From contig NC_033563.1 in assembly GCF_001680005.1 (NCBI RefSeq), positions 1,426,001 to 1,490,000 on the forward strand: a DNA stretch of 64,000 bases. Direction: 5' to 3'. The notes beneath the pieces were generated by a model that worked only from the letters and a program-made list of their open reading frames with translations, was not told the origin of the DNA and did not search any database. Source of the stretch: Plasmodium coatneyi (taxonomy: Eukaryota > Apicomplexa > Aconoidasida > Haemosporida > Plasmodiidae). This document shows positions 22,771 to 34,931 of the stretch, one piece after another (positions within the stretch are counted from its first letter, which is position 1; the number at the start of each line of letters is the position of its first letter). Position numbers and translations under genes: made by a program.

Positions 22771-24918
22771 CTATTCACCGCAAATGCACCTCAACAAACT
22801 TGAAACTTTTTTTTCATTTCCCGAATTAAAAACAGCCTTCTCGTAGAGCACTTCGACGAACAGCTGGTTCACAACCTGGTCGTTCAGTGCATGGGCTTTC
22901 AAATTTTTGTAAATACGCAGCATTTCCTCAGGTTCATATTTGCTTAGGAGAAAAATGGCGTAATTGAATACCTTCTGGAACAATTTTTTGTAGTGTAAAT
23001 AAAATTTACGAAGCTGTTCGCTGTTGTATGACTGTTGCATGGAATGTTTATCCAAGTTTATTAGGAAGATATTTTCTACTCTCATTTGGAACTCCCCTAG
23101 GAGCAGGTGGAAAATTTGTTCAGGGTTTGTGTGGCACCCTACTATGTCTGCTTCATTAGTGTGCTCTACCTGGGCACACGAAATATTTGCAATGCAATTA
23201 CTTTCTTCGTTTGAACTTTTCCACATTTTTACGTCGGCACCACGATTGGTCAGTTTTTCTTCCCCGGTGAGGGTGCTTTGTGTAGGTCCATCCGGTTCGA
23301 TATTACCATTGCGGAGGAAATTCTTCTTTTCTTCACTTGGCACTGTAGTGTGTGCCTCCCCAAACTGGCCACCTCCACGAAAAGTAGCATCCCTCCCCAA
23401 TCGCCGCAAAAAGATGCCATATTTATCGAGCAGTTTTGAATTTTTCGTACATTTTTCTTTAAACAAAAAAATATTGAACAAAATAAAAAAGTGCACCATG
23501 ATGTACTTATACCCTACCAGGCAGTACGTAAAACTTACCATATCGCAGTTCACCCTGGAGTTAATTAAACTAAGGATGTAAATATTTATATATTCGATGA
23601 GGTAGTTATTAAAGTATGTATTCATCGACAAACCGATTGTGTATGGAAGGGTTAGGAATTCCTTCGAGTCTATTTTAATAAATGTGTTAACACATTTTTT
23701 CCTCAGTTTCTTCATTCTGTTATTTGCGTAGTTATGCTTCTTCCTTTCCTCTGTGGAAGTATCATCATGTAGAAGCTTCGGGTTGGTTTTTATCCTTTCA
23801 ATTTCTTCGATAATCCTGTTTGTGATTTTTTCCATCAAGTGTGCGTCAAACATTTGAAATTTCCCCAAAAAGAAAAACAGGAGCTTTAAATGGTACAAAT
23901 TAAAGCTCTGTGCGTTTTCGTTGAAATATTTTAACACTTTATTTAGAAGGAAGGTGAACATGTCGTTCAGTTTGTAGAACGAGTTTATGTAGTCCACTAG
24001 GAGTGTTTTCTTCGCCCCTTCCGCTATGACGCTCCTATCCGTTGGGTTGGCCTCATTCGTGGGGATATTTCCAATTTCATCACTTATACATTCCCCCAAG
24101 GAGCATTCCTCCTGGGAAGCTCCGCTGGGGCTAGCTAACAAAGGCACCTCCCTAAGAGGACTACACCCGTCAGTCGTCACTTCCCTGTATGATCCTACCC
24201 CCCCTGTAACAACATTGTTTTGTTTCCCCTTTATGAGGGAATACAAAAGAATATCTACATTATCAACCCTGTCATATTTTGCAATGTAGTTATAAACGTG
24301 TGTGTACACTTCACCACTATTATATGTGCCGCCAACAGAGGGCCCACTTTTCTTCCCATGCTCCTTCAGGTACCTCTGCACAATTCGTAGGTTAACACTC
24401 TCATGGCTGTCTTGTATAATTGCTTGAATATTTGAATTACATAATTTCTGGAAATGGTGTAAAAATTTTGTAATATTTATTAATTCCTTAAAATCGCAAT
24501 GAACATAGCCACTTATTTTGGAAAAATTTATTGTGTTATTTATGAGTATACTGAACAGAGTGCAGATGACGTCTATTTTTAAATAATTTAGTTTGTACAG
24601 ACATCGATATAAGTCGTGTATGGAAGATGAAGTAAGGATTGTTTTATTCCTTTGTATTTCGCTCAACAGGTTATTTAAAAAAATAAGTTTGTTTTTGCTT
24701 ATTACACTGTTATCTTCCTCCTGGAGGAGTTTATTTTTTTTCGTAAATTTTATTATTTCCTGAACAAATTGTGGCACTTGATTATATTTGACGCTTTTTT
24801 TGTCAAAACTGCCATTATTTTTGCTTAAATTGATTTTTTCCTTTTTCAAATACGAGGGGATTCTTTTGCTCACGATCAGTGAGGAGTTCACCTTTCTCCT
24901 AATGGGGCTAATTTTCAT
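22771..24918 (-). CDS. Helical protein of unknown function, possible organelle repeat protein
   Basis: Intronless frame of 715 residues starting MKISPIRRKVNSS. I do not recognise a named domain. The N terminus is basic and poor in acidic residues for about 40 residues, compatible with mitochondrial targeting. The rest is mostly predicted helix with repeating pairs (SIHDLYRCLYKLNYLKIDVI; FKELINITKFLHHFQKLC; LYHLKLLFFFLGKFQMFDAHL), which resembles the alpha-helical repeat proteins of apicomplexan mitochondria and plastids (OPR/HPR-like). I see no C-terminal RAP domain. Two Gly/Ser/Thr-rich inserts (around residues 195-290 and 500-580) look like low-complexity loops. The same-strand phosphatase gene lies about 760 bases upstream. 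The organelle role is inference only. Confidence 0.85.
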   Translation of the reverse strand: MKISPIRRKVNSSLIVSKRIPSYLKKEKINLSKNNGSFDKKSVKYNQVPQFVQEIIKFTKKNKLLQEEDNSVISKNKLIFLNNLLSEIQRNKTILTSSSIHDLYRCLYKLNYLKIDVICTLFSILINNTINFSKISGYVHCDFKELINITKFLHHFQKLCNSNIQAIIQDSHESVNLRIVQRYLKEHGKKSGPSVGGTYNSGEVYTHVYNYIAKYDRVDNVDILLYSLIKGKQNNVVTGGVGSYREVTTDGCSPLREVPLLASPSGASQEECSLGECISDEIGNIPTNEANPTDRSVIAEGAKKTLLVDYINSFYKLNDMFTFLLNKVLKYFNENAQSFNLYHLKLLFFFLGKFQMFDAHLMEKITNRIIEEIERIKTNPKLLHDDTSTEERKKHNYANNRMKKLRKKCVNTFIKIDSKEFLTLPYTIGLSMNTYFNNYLIEYINIYILSLINSRVNCDMVSFTYCLVGYKYIMVHFFILFNIFLFKEKCTKNSKLLDKYGIFLRRLGRDATFRGGGQFGEAHTTVPSEEKKNFLRNGNIEPDGPTQSTLTGEEKLTNRGADVKMWKSSNEESNCIANISCAQVEHTNEADIVGCHTNPEQIFHLLLGEFQMRVENIFLINLDKHSMQQSYNSEQLRKFYLHYKKLFQKVFNYAIFLLSKYEPEEMLRIYKNLKAHALNDQVVNQLFVEVLYEKAVFNSGNEKKVSSLLRCICGE

Positions 24919-25678
24919 ACTTGTGCCTCGTGTCCCTTAGGAGAAATTTGCCTGCAGAACAAGGGGCGCCTGATCGACGTCAGCATGGTGCTTGTGCGGT
25001 GTTCCTATAATTTACGCTGTTTGTTCACCGCTTGTTTGCTGCTTCCTTTCCATGTGTGCATTTTGTTTCCCTTGCTCCGCGCTACAACCGTGGGGTGTTT
25101 TTCCAACTGGTTACACGGCCATACAAGGAATGGGAAATTTTCTTTTTTCGCTAAATACGTTTTCAAATCATCATACGGGGAGTAGGTGAGAAAGTTTTGC
25201 TGGTACTATGCCTGTGCTCACCCGCTGGGCGTGCATGGCGACCAACGGTAAAGCGACAGCAAAGCACTAAACAGAAACACATAAAAAATGGCAATTAAAA
25301 TGGGGCAAACAAAGGGGCGTAATGCGTACACCACGGGCATTCTCGCTTCCCAGCCATGACAAAAAAAAGAAAAAAAAAATGATTATCTTTCTCATCACCT
25401 TCTGTTTTAATAAGGTGTATGGCGATACGCGCACCGTGCATACATACAAATTGTGGGCACATACTTACACCCACGTAATGCGTACTCACACGAGTGTATA
25501 TCGCCCGTGTGTTAAAAAAAAAAAGAGCGACGTGTAGAGGTCACGAAACGACGGCAAAAACAAATAACGTCGCGCAAAATGCCCCATTTTGTTAAAAGGG
25601 GCAAAGCAACGATGGAGGAATAAATCCGCCTTGTGTGCCCAACGGGATGCACTTGGATTCACTTCAACACACTTCAGT
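24919..25678. other. Intergenic region between two minus-strand genes
   Basis: This carries the promoter and leader of the helical hypothetical gene and the 3' untranslated region of the FCP1-like phosphatase. A-rich stretches occur near 25362-25378 and 25515-25525. No coding sequence is seen. Confidence 0.6.
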
Positions 25679-28600
25679 TCAGTTCATTTTTTTTTTCTTT
25701 TTTTCTTCATATTCAATGACGTCCCAAAAGTTCCTGTGCATTTTGTCCCACGAGCTCATGTCGTAATGCTTCGTGTCGACCTTCCTGCAGGGGGGGGAAG
25801 AACATCCGCAAAAAGGGGGTACATTGACATAAAAAATATGTTACGATGCAGTCGAATGGAAGCGTATGAACAAGGGGGAGGAACATAGGCAGCATTATAC
25901 ACTACCATCACCCCTCCCTCATCTTATATACACATAACATGTGCGTTATTCCTTATCGGAGGTGCATGTAGTAATTCATTTAAAATGGTCCCCTACGTCC
26001 ACGTGTACAAGGCTCGTTCAATCCACATCAAATTTGTAACCTGGGTATCTTCCCAATTTTCATTTTTTGTAAAATTGTTTACTGTTAAAATGTGCGTGTA
26101 GTTTTCATTGTTTATGCTTCCGCCTAACTTCAAAATGTGGTCCATAAAGTCGCTCCTCCGTATCTCATCGGACAGTTGTGAAACGTTGAAGGTGCAGTCT
26201 GCGGGAGGGGAAAAGCATACACATGGTAGGCATAAGCAGCGTTGTATGGGGATGGGGTGAAAAAAAAAAAAGCATTCACAAAAAGGTGCATATACATGTG
26301 CATGCCACGTTGATGGCTGAGACAACTACGTGAAGAAATTATTCCCGCCTATTCGCGCGTACCCTTTAAGACATGCCTGCGGAATTCCATCAATATCGTC
26401 CTTACGATAGGATAACGCAAAAAGTAATTGTATATCTGATCCTCCTCATTCTTTTCATTCGTTTTATGTATTTTAAAATGCTCAAAAATTTCGTAAAAAA
26501 TGTGATGTATTTCGTCCAGTATGGCTGTCAAATAATGCAGCTGCTTATCATTGTCTTTAAAATTCCCTTCGTTGAAATTCTTGGGAATACAAAAGCTTTC
26601 GTAGTATTCATTTTCACTGGATGCTCCATTTTTGCAATTGCTTTCATCGCTATTCCTTCCATTTTGTGGTGGGGGATCACCTGGGTCATCACTCTTGTTG
26701 ACCGTTCTGAAGTTGGTAGATTTTCTTTTCCTTAAATTGTCAACATGAATTAGCTTTTTTACTATCGTTTTTTTTATTTTTTTTTCTACTCTCTTTACAC
26801 TGTCCTGTGGGGGGGCCTCCCCAATTATTTGACCCCCCCGAGGATGATGGTCCCCTCCATCCAGTTGATGATCCCCCCTTTCCGTTTTAATTTCCGCTTC
26901 GTCTTTGCTTTCGTGGTGACTCCTTTGGGGATTCTCTCTGCCCCTTTCCCCGTCACCCAAGTCAGAATCTATATCAGCATCCATCTCTGCAACCACCTCA
27001 TTATCTACCTCATTACCAACGTTAGGATCCGCAGTGGCATCCCCATCGGCCAACCCCTCCTCTTCCGGTTCACCCCCCCTGGTACACCTCCCCCCGTTGA
27101 AATAATTGCGCAGAAACCCCACCACATAGTTATCATACTTCCTAAAATTCTTCTCCGAAATGAACTTGTAAATAATTTCGTCCTCAAAAGGAATGAACCT
27201 TTCGCATGTCCTTACATGAACTGAGTGGTGGTCAAATTGGTTCGCAGTATTTTCTCCATCTGTGCGGGGAATGTGCTTCACGTTACTACTAGCCATTTCG
27301 CCATTCATATTTTTTTTTTTTTTTTTTTTATTTTTTTTTTTATCGATATGTTTACTAATATTTATGTTCATATTGATATAGCTGTTTATGTGGCTATTTG
27401 TTCTATTCATTTTATCTGCGCAGTGGTTGTTCGGGGTATCAAATTGTGCATCCATCGGGTTGTCCTCGTCCAGAGGAAGCTGCTCAACTTTCGATTGGAA
27501 CAAATCAGCTGCACAGCTTTTACCATTTAGGGGGGCACTATTGGTTTGGATTGTTCCTTTCAAACCGTCTTCATTAGAGAAAAAATTATTGTCACTCTGT
27601 GGGGAGAAGTTTTTATTTGCATTTTCCGAAGTTGGCTTTTCCATGTAGAACAAATTGGGGTTGTTCATACGGTCATACGTACCATCATTTGGATAAGAAT
27701 TCGAAAGATGATCCATTTTTACAACTCCATTTTGCGTTCCTATGAGGAAAGTACTTTCGCCGTGGTCTTCACTAAAACTGTGCAGCGGTTGTTCTTCCTC
27801 CCCCTTGGGATAATCCTGCGTGTCATCAAGAAATTCCAAACCGTTTTGCAAATTCAGGTTGCATGAGTTATTGTCCATCTTGCCATCCATCATGCTAATG
27901 TCACCCTCCTCGCTGTCCGTTTCGAACTCTTTGTCTAAATCGATGAAGCTGTCTTCGAAGGATTCGTCCAATTCGTCGTCATGACTATTGTCACAGTTTT
28001 CATTAAGGGGATTCCCTCTTCCTACAACTGAAGCATCTTCCCCATCTTCCTTCACTGAGATACTTTCCTCGAAATGGTATCCATCCACGTGTGAGGTGTC
28101 ACCAGGAGAGGTTCCAGAGGGTACGTCCAATTCGTCTTCTTCGCAGGGGTCATCCTCACCCTCCTCTGCGGATCCCTGATCGACCATGGGGTACGCACCA
28201 CGATGTACCATGGAGCCGTTGTAAGGAACCCCCCAACTGGCGCATTCGCTATACAGCACGCTCTTAAACCGGTGAATCCTCATCCTTTCATATTCACTGC
28301 ATTTAAAATTAATAAATCCGTAAAGGTTGGAGGAGAAATTCAAGTAGGACTGCGCCATAGCAAAAAACTTGGTTAAAAAATAGGGCTTCCTTTTAATATC
28401 CTCTAAAAAATTAATCTCTGGAAAGTAGTTATACCCATGTACTTTAATACAGGAGCTGCTTTCCTTCCACATGTAGTCACTATCATCAATGCATAGGGAA
28501 ACACTTCGATAGGTGGGCAATATTCGGTTCAAGTGTTTCAACCCATTGACGCTGTCTTTTCTGGAGAAAACTCTATTCCCAAAAAATTTCTTAAGAGGAT

Positions 28601-30359
28601 CCAACAATAAAAGGCAAGATTTTGCATGCTCCAACGTCCCCATAGTGTACAAATATATTTCATATTTTTTATTCATTTCTTGTAAAAATTGAATAACGCC
28701 AGGTCTTAATTTGTAATAAATAGTATATGCCCCTTTGTGATGTTTCACATTTGTTTTTAGGACAGAATTTTCCAATTTTTCGACTTTTTTTTTTATATTT
28801 TTATCCTTTAAATTTTCATAATGTATAAATTTTCCATTATGTTTTAACAAATTTATGGTATTCATTTTGGCTAGAAAATCGCAGTAATTTTCGTAACTTG
28901 ATTTTATGTCCTGATATTTGTTCATGTGCTCCATTCCGTTGTTCTTCTTTTGGCAGAAAATGGAGTACATTTCTTCTTGGTTCATTTCGGGGCGTATAGC
29001 GGCTTCGTCATTGCCTTCACCATCACAATCGTCAGTGCAATCACCACAGGCAGGGAGTTCCTGCTCTGCACCTGCATCGAACTCCACCTCCACGTTGTCC
29101 TCCTTCTTGCTGTTCGTCAAACTGCCCTCCAACGGGTCACAGTTTTCCTCGAACGGCGAATCGGTTACGCCTGGAGCGGTGCACGGAGGGTCGTCATCTT
29201 CACTGCGATGGTGGGCGCTGTGGTCGACGGGGTCCTCTTCACCGCCAGCACCACCACCTGGGATAGCACAATTTTTGGCACCACTTTTTGTACACCCCAG
29301 TTCGTTTTCCAACTCCTCGTCAATATTCGTCGTTATGTTTATCACATCGCTGTTCATATTTATAGAGATAACAAAAAAAGACGCATGCAGGAGGGTGTTG
29401 TCCAGGTCGAGAACCAGACACAATTTTCTATTCTTAATAATGTTGCTAATTCGTTCCTTCTCCAAATCGATCACCTTATCGGTGTTTATGTATAGATCCT
29501 TCTCGTTGGTTAAAAACCCAGGGGATAGAAAATATTTCTGTTCCTTCCTATTTTTGTTAATCTCTTCCTGGTTTAAAAAGCAGTTGGTACATAATCCCGA
29601 GAAAATGACTTCGTGCTTGCACATTTCATCACTAATTTCGCATAACAATTCGTTGGGACTGTTAATGTGGATGTATTCCTCCTTTTCCAAAAGTGGGTTC
29701 TGTTTTATTATACGGATTCTGCCATGGTTGCTACTTCGCAAAGTCACATAGCTGTTTTGTTTTATGTCACAGTTGTTTCTATTGTTTAGAATTAAATTAA
29801 TGAAGTTATTTTTTTCATTTCTCGACTCGTTTTGTCCCCCCTCCGAATGGTTATTAACTATGTTGAGGTTGTCTCTGCTGTCTGTGGTTGTTTCCCTGTT
29901 TGGGAAGGTACCCTGGCTGGTCACATCATCAATTGCATCCTTGTCTACCCCATCGGCCACATCCCTTAGAAGGTTCTCTGTGTAATGATCCGGTAAACTG
30001 CTGCGTATTCCTTCACACACATTTGTGAGCGTATTTTCGCAGCCGTTACCATTTTGACTTGCTAAACCGGTTGCCCCTTCTACGTTTTCCGTTTTCCCAT
30101 AAGGTGTAACTTCCGTTTCGGGGCTTTCCAAATGGAAGTTCCTCCCATCGGAAGATCCTTCCCCTGTGGGCCACTCCCCTATGAGGGGTCCCTCCGTGTG
30201 CGATTCTGCCGTTCGCTCCACGTCGATGCGGTCCTGCCCCGTCTCAATGACAAAGGCAATTATTTGGTTCGAGCTAACTATGGTGTTGTTATCTACGGCC
30301 CATTTTAACTTGCACGGCAGAGCTATGTTGGGGGGCAAAAATATTTTTCCCGTATCCAT
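25679..30359 (-). CDS. NIF4: FCP1/NIF-type RNA polymerase II CTD phosphatase with BRCT domain
   Basis: Three exons, 30359-26363, 26198-25997 and 25784-25679, give 1434 residues. The joins are aag g|gtacgc to cccgcag|ac (Asp) and tgg ac|gtaggg to ctgcag|g (Thr). An N-terminal Cys motif, CKHEVIFSGLCTNC, is typical of FCP1/CPL phosphatases. The catalytic DxDxT-type motif VLDLDNTLLHAS lies near residue 316. After a Glu/Asp-rich insert the rest of the FCPH fold follows: YKLRPGVIQFLQEM, EIYLYTMGTLEHA and SLCIDDSDYMW. A long acidic middle region separates this from a BRCT-like domain formed by exons 2 and 3 (MDHILKLGGSI, THILTVNNF, NLMWIERALYTWTKVD), as in canonical FCP1. The family dephosphorylates the heptad tail of RNA polymerase II. 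An ATG-less frame extends 4 codons upstream of the chosen start. The symbol follows P. falciparum usage from memory. Confidence 0.88.
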
Positions 30360-33287
30360 TAAAAAAAACAAATAAATAAAATGAGAAAATGCAAGAAAGT
30401 ATAATACGATAATGTAAGGACAAATTTTAATTAAAAAAAAAAGGAATAGGAACCCTTATTGACAAAATTTAGCAAAACAATTTCATCGTTGTAAGTTGAA
30501 AAGGAGAAGAAAAACGGAGCCAACGGTTGGGGAAGGGAAGTATAAAACTAGGTATGCATATTCCCCTATGCTGTGCATTCCCAATGGAGGATGGTTGCCA
30601 TGCACAGTTGTAACGGAAACAAACGGGTGGCGGAAAAACGCAAAATGCGGTTCTCTCAGCGGTTGGGACATAAAAGGAAACGCTTAAGAGAGGCTTTTAT
30701 TAATGGTATTGATGGGGTGGTAAAAGTAGAAGAGATACGGAGGGCGGAAGGGGGCTTATTTCCCCACGTACATATATGTTTTTACATTCACATGCATATG
30801 TGCGTACGTATGCATCCATGTACTACTCATGTGCCCCCTCATTCGTGTCACCCTGGGCACATAAACTGAAGAGCGCACCTTCCCTTTAAAACGAAGATTG
30901 CTCACTTTTTCAGCTCACGCAAATCTTCAATGTTTCAAAATTACGCGCGAAGAACGGGTTAGTGGGTGTTGTGCTTTTTTCATCTTCGCAATCACCCATA
31001 CAAAATGGAAATTAAAAACAGAGCTCTGGAATACATATGCAGGAACATATGTTGGGGGAAGTTTTACGAAAAAATATTTTTTTGAAAAAAATGTCATAGC
31101 TTTTTTCTTGTACATATATTTTTTGTATCCATTTTGCGTTTATTTTTTATTTACAGTTCCGTCGCTGTACCTGCCTATATCTTTTTTTTTTTTTTTTTTT
31201 TTCCCATACTTTTGTGCAGAACCCCGATCTTCCCATTTTGTGGTGCGTTTCCATTTTTTAAAAACCTGTTTGGTTTGGCTTGCTCATTTTTTGTTCTTTC
31301 CCAAATGAGTTTTACTTTGATTTTTAGTTTGCTTTTCTGCCCGCGTTAAGCCTTTTTCTTTTCGAAGAAAGATATAATGGGACGCACCTCAATTAGACTG
31401 CCGCGGTTTTATCCTATTATGCAAATGTATACGTAAACGTCACCGCAAAGGGTTAAATGTGCCTGCAGTGTGTGTTTTTTCTTTTTTCCTCTTTTTAAAG
31501 AACAATCCTCCCACGTACAGACAGATAAAAATGAGCATATTGCGCTTTTACGTGGCATTCGCCTTGTAGATGACTATAGACCTCATTGCTATACAATCAT
31601 CAGTGTGGAAAAAAAGAACGAGCCGTGTTGAAGTCATTTTTTTAACATTACATTTTCAACCATGCAATTTCGGAAAAATGGAGAAAACAAAAAAAAGCAG
31701 TTGCTTTAGATGAATGGAAGGAAATCCCCTTTAAGGGAAAAATAATGGCACACAAAAATAAGCGCATAGATTGCACATACCTCCGATTTGGCAGCACTCT
31801 TAATTTTTTTTCTAATTTTTTAACACTAATAAGGAATCGTTTCCGTTTTTACCTTGCCTTTGTGTCGTCAGTTTTTTCCATTCCTATTTCTACTTCCCTT
31901 AAATTTTCAAAGGGCAAGAAAAATAACTACAGTTGCGTGGGAGAGAGTACCAAGCGGTACACGCATGGGCATACGCGTATTTATACATTTGGACATACAG
32001 GCACAAATGTTTGGGCGATTCCCCCAAATGTTCCTTTTCAGGCCAGCGAAAAGGGTAGAAAAAGGTACACCTTGGCTTGGCAAAGCGCCTACCTAAAATT
32101 AGATGCTTGGAAATAAATGTGCGCGAGACGCGTTTGGTGAATTCCTATATCTGCTGGAAAACACATCCAAGGGGGTTCATAGAAGACACAATTTGAAAAA
32201 ATAAATGAAAGGGTATAATCGAACGGGGAAAAAATAACCCCCCACATGTGTGCATTTTTTGCACCGCAACACTTGGCCCCTTTGTCTGTTTAAACTTTTC
32301 TCTGTTTGGATAAATGGCTGTCTGTTTAAGGGTCCACGCGAGTGGTTAAAACGGTTATTCACATTTTCACATTTATAGTAGATGCTCAAAAAAAGAAAGT
32401 GAGGAGGAGGTTCGTTCTTTACATTTACGGGTACATATTCTGAAATAGGTGAAAAATTCCATTTTAACTTCGCCCCTTTATTGAGACGCACCCCAAAAAT
32501 GGTTCATTTCGGCTGGGTAGAGTAAGTACCCTTCCACAGGCATTCATTACCAAAATTTGTTTTTTCTCCACAGCTTATTTTCCCCGCGATGCTTTTTTTT
32601 AGGATAAACAAAATTTAGGCTCACAAATTGGATAAGCTAATATACGATGGGCATGCCTGTGGGGGAGGTTCTAATGAAAATAATGGGTTCATTTCCTCTC
32701 TCCGTAATTATAACTTCATGAAAAAAAAAAAAAAAAAAAAAAAAAATGCCTTCTTCCATATGATCGTTTTCTTTTTTTTTTTTTTTTTTCCCTTTTTGCG
32801 AATTAAGTTATTGCTCCCCGCAAGATGCAAATTAAGAAGCATCGCCCCTGAGTGCTCGCCGAAATGGAGAGTGGCCCCAGCATATATACGATTATGCACG
32901 TATATATAGCACGTACATTTGCATATATATATGCATGCCCCATAATTGTATGCCTCTTACATATGTTTACTCTTTGTCCTTAGATACCCTCGCCCTAGCA
33001 AAGCTGCATGATGCTCCCCCTCGTTTTTGCCAGGCAAGCATAAAAACGCCCTCCTGCGCATCGCGTACTAATTCAGCGAAAGATTAGTTGAACTTTGATA
33101 ACATTCTGCAATTTAGCTTGTTGGCGCTGTGGGTTCGGGGCTGGAATAAAACGGTATCTGTAGATTCTACATTAACTTTGCTTCTTCTGATCCTCTACGT
33201 GAGACCTGTTCCATACCCCTCTGAGCCGTGGCGCATCTTCTTTTGGCAACCACCACTACCCCCTTTCATCATCTTTTTTGCGTAATA
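30360..33287. promoter_or_regulatory. Divergent intergenic region, phosphatase and GMP synthetase
   Basis: These 2.9 kb hold the promoters of the FCP1-like gene (-) and GMP synthetase (+). There are A/T runs near 31182-31202, 32720-32746 and 32771-32789. The A run and T run at 32720-32789 lie close together and could pair as a long A:T hairpin. I see no gene. Confidence 0.6.
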
Positions 33288-34931
33288 ATGGAGGGCGGTG
33301 ACTACGACAAGATACTGGTTCTGAACTTCGGTTCACAGTACTTCCACCTAATCGTGAAGCGGCTAAATAATATCAAAATATTTAGCGAGACAAGGGACTA
33401 TGGAATTGACCTGAAGGAAGTAAAAGAGTTAAATATTAAGGGAGTCATTCTGTCTGGAGGTCCCCACTCCGTTACGGAGGAGAATGCGCCTCACTTGGAT
33501 AAACAAGTGTTGGAATATTTTTTGGAAAAAAAAATCCCCATTTTTGCCATATGTTATGGAATGCAAGAAATAGCTGTACAAATGAATGGTCAAGTGAACA
33601 AGTCCAAAAATTCAGAATATGGATGTACCGACGTGAACATAATAACAAGTAAAAATAAGAATGAAGAAAAATATAAGAATTTCAAGCTGGTGGATGGAGA
33701 TGGAAAAGGCAGCAAATGTATCCTTTTCGATGGCATAAAAAATGCAGAAAAAAGTACCGTATGGATGAACCATACAGATGAAGTGACAAAAATTCCGGAC
33801 AATTTTTTTCTTGTAAATTCTACGGATGACTGCTTAATATGTGCCATGTACAATGAGGAATATAATATATATGGAGTCCAGTACCACCCAGAGGTGTATG
33901 AATCCCTGGATGGAGACCAAATGTTTTACAATTTTGCCTACAAGATTTGTAAATGCACAAAAAAATTCGATCCAATTCGATATCACGAAATTGAGCTGAA
34001 CAATATAAAGAAATACGCACATGACCATTACGTAATTGCTGCCATGTCTGGGGGAATTGACAGCACTGTCGCTGCTGCATTTACACATAAAATATTCAAA
34101 GAAAGATTTTACGGCATTTTCATAGATAATGGATTGTTAAGAAAAAATGAAGGCGAACAAGTGTACTCATTCTTAAAGGGCCTATTCCCAGATATGAATT
34201 TAACCAAAATTGATGCATCCGAAATTTTTTTAAATAATTTAAAAGGTGTTACCGATCCAGAGCAGAAAAGGAAAATTATTGGAAAATTATTTATCGAAGA
34301 ATTTGAAAAGGCAGTAAAGAACATAAACATTGATATTGAAAAAACGTATCTCCTACAGGGAACTTTATATCCAGATATTATCGAAAGCAAATGTTCGAAA
34401 AAGCTGTCCGATACGATTAAAACGCATCATAATGTAGGAGGGCTACCAGAAAATTTAAAATTCAAACTATTTGAACCTTTTAAATATTTGTTCAAAGATG
34501 ACGTGAAGACATTATCCAAAGAGTTAAATTTACCAGAGGAAATTACAAACAGACATCCCTTCCCAGGACCTGGATTGGCCATCAGGGTTATTGGAGAAAT
34601 CGACAAGCATAAATTAAGTATCCTCAGAGAAGTGGATGATATTTTTATAAAAGATTTAAAGGCTTATAATTTATACAACGATATCAGCCAAGCCTTTGCT
34701 GTTTTGTTGCCCACCAAATCTGTCGGTGTAAGGGGCGATGCGCGATCGTACGATTATGTGTGCTCCCTCAGGGCAGTTAAAACGTCTTCCTTCATGACCG
34801 CCAGCTGGTATAAAATTCCGTACGACATTTTGGAAAAAATCTCCACGCGTATTTTAAGCGAAGTTAAGGGAATCAACAGGATTCTCTACGACATTTCCTC
34901 CAAGCCTCCTGCGACGATCGAGTTTGAATAA
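33288..34931 (+). CDS. GMPS: GMP synthetase (glutamine-hydrolysing)
   Basis: Intronless gene of 547 residues starting MEGGDYDKILVLNFGSQY. The N-terminal class I glutamine amidotransferase domain has the nucleophile Cys89 in AICYGMQE and the His/Glu pair in VQYHPEV (about 208-210). The ATP-pyrophosphatase domain follows with the P-loop SGGIDST (about residue 250) and the C-terminal dimerisation part with FPGPGLAIRVIGE and PPATIEFE. The enzyme converts XMP to GMP using ATP and ammonia from glutamine in the cytosol. It is the last step to guanine nucleotides and matters because the parasite cannot make purines de novo. The frame is open for 60 more bases upstream, but without an ATG. HGPRT, which makes XMP/GMP/IMP, lies two genes downstream on the same strand. 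Confidence 0.97.
   Translation: MEGGDYDKILVLNFGSQYFHLIVKRLNNIKIFSETRDYGIDLKEVKELNIKGVILSGGPHSVTEENAPHLDKQVLEYFLEKKIPIFAICYGMQEIAVQMNGQVNKSKNSEYGCTDVNIITSKNKNEEKYKNFKLVDGDGKGSKCILFDGIKNAEKSTVWMNHTDEVTKIPDNFFLVNSTDDCLICAMYNEEYNIYGVQYHPEVYESLDGDQMFYNFAYKICKCTKKFDPIRYHEIELNNIKKYAHDHYVIAAMSGGIDSTVAAAFTHKIFKERFYGIFIDNGLLRKNEGEQVYSFLKGLFPDMNLTKIDASEIFLNNLKGVTDPEQKRKIIGKLFIEEFEKAVKNINIDIEKTYLLQGTLYPDIIESKCSKKLSDTIKTHHNVGGLPENLKFKLFEPFKYLFKDDVKTLSKELNLPEEITNRHPFPGPGLAIRVIGEIDKHKLSILREVDDIFIKDLKAYNLYNDISQAFAVLLPTKSVGVRGDARSYDYVCSLRAVKTSSFMTASWYKIPYDILEKISTRILSEVKGINRILYDISSKPPATIEFE

Noticed and set aside
28918..29751. Plus-strand frame of 277 codons opposite the FCP1-like gene
   Set aside because: Ser/Pro-rich antisense shadow of an acidic insert; the minus strand carries the FCPH motifs.
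33228..33287. Upstream extension of GMP synthetase by 20 codons
   Set aside because: No ATG in frame; the extension would need a GTG start, and the ATG at 33288 begins the conserved amidotransferase strand as in the P. falciparum enzyme.
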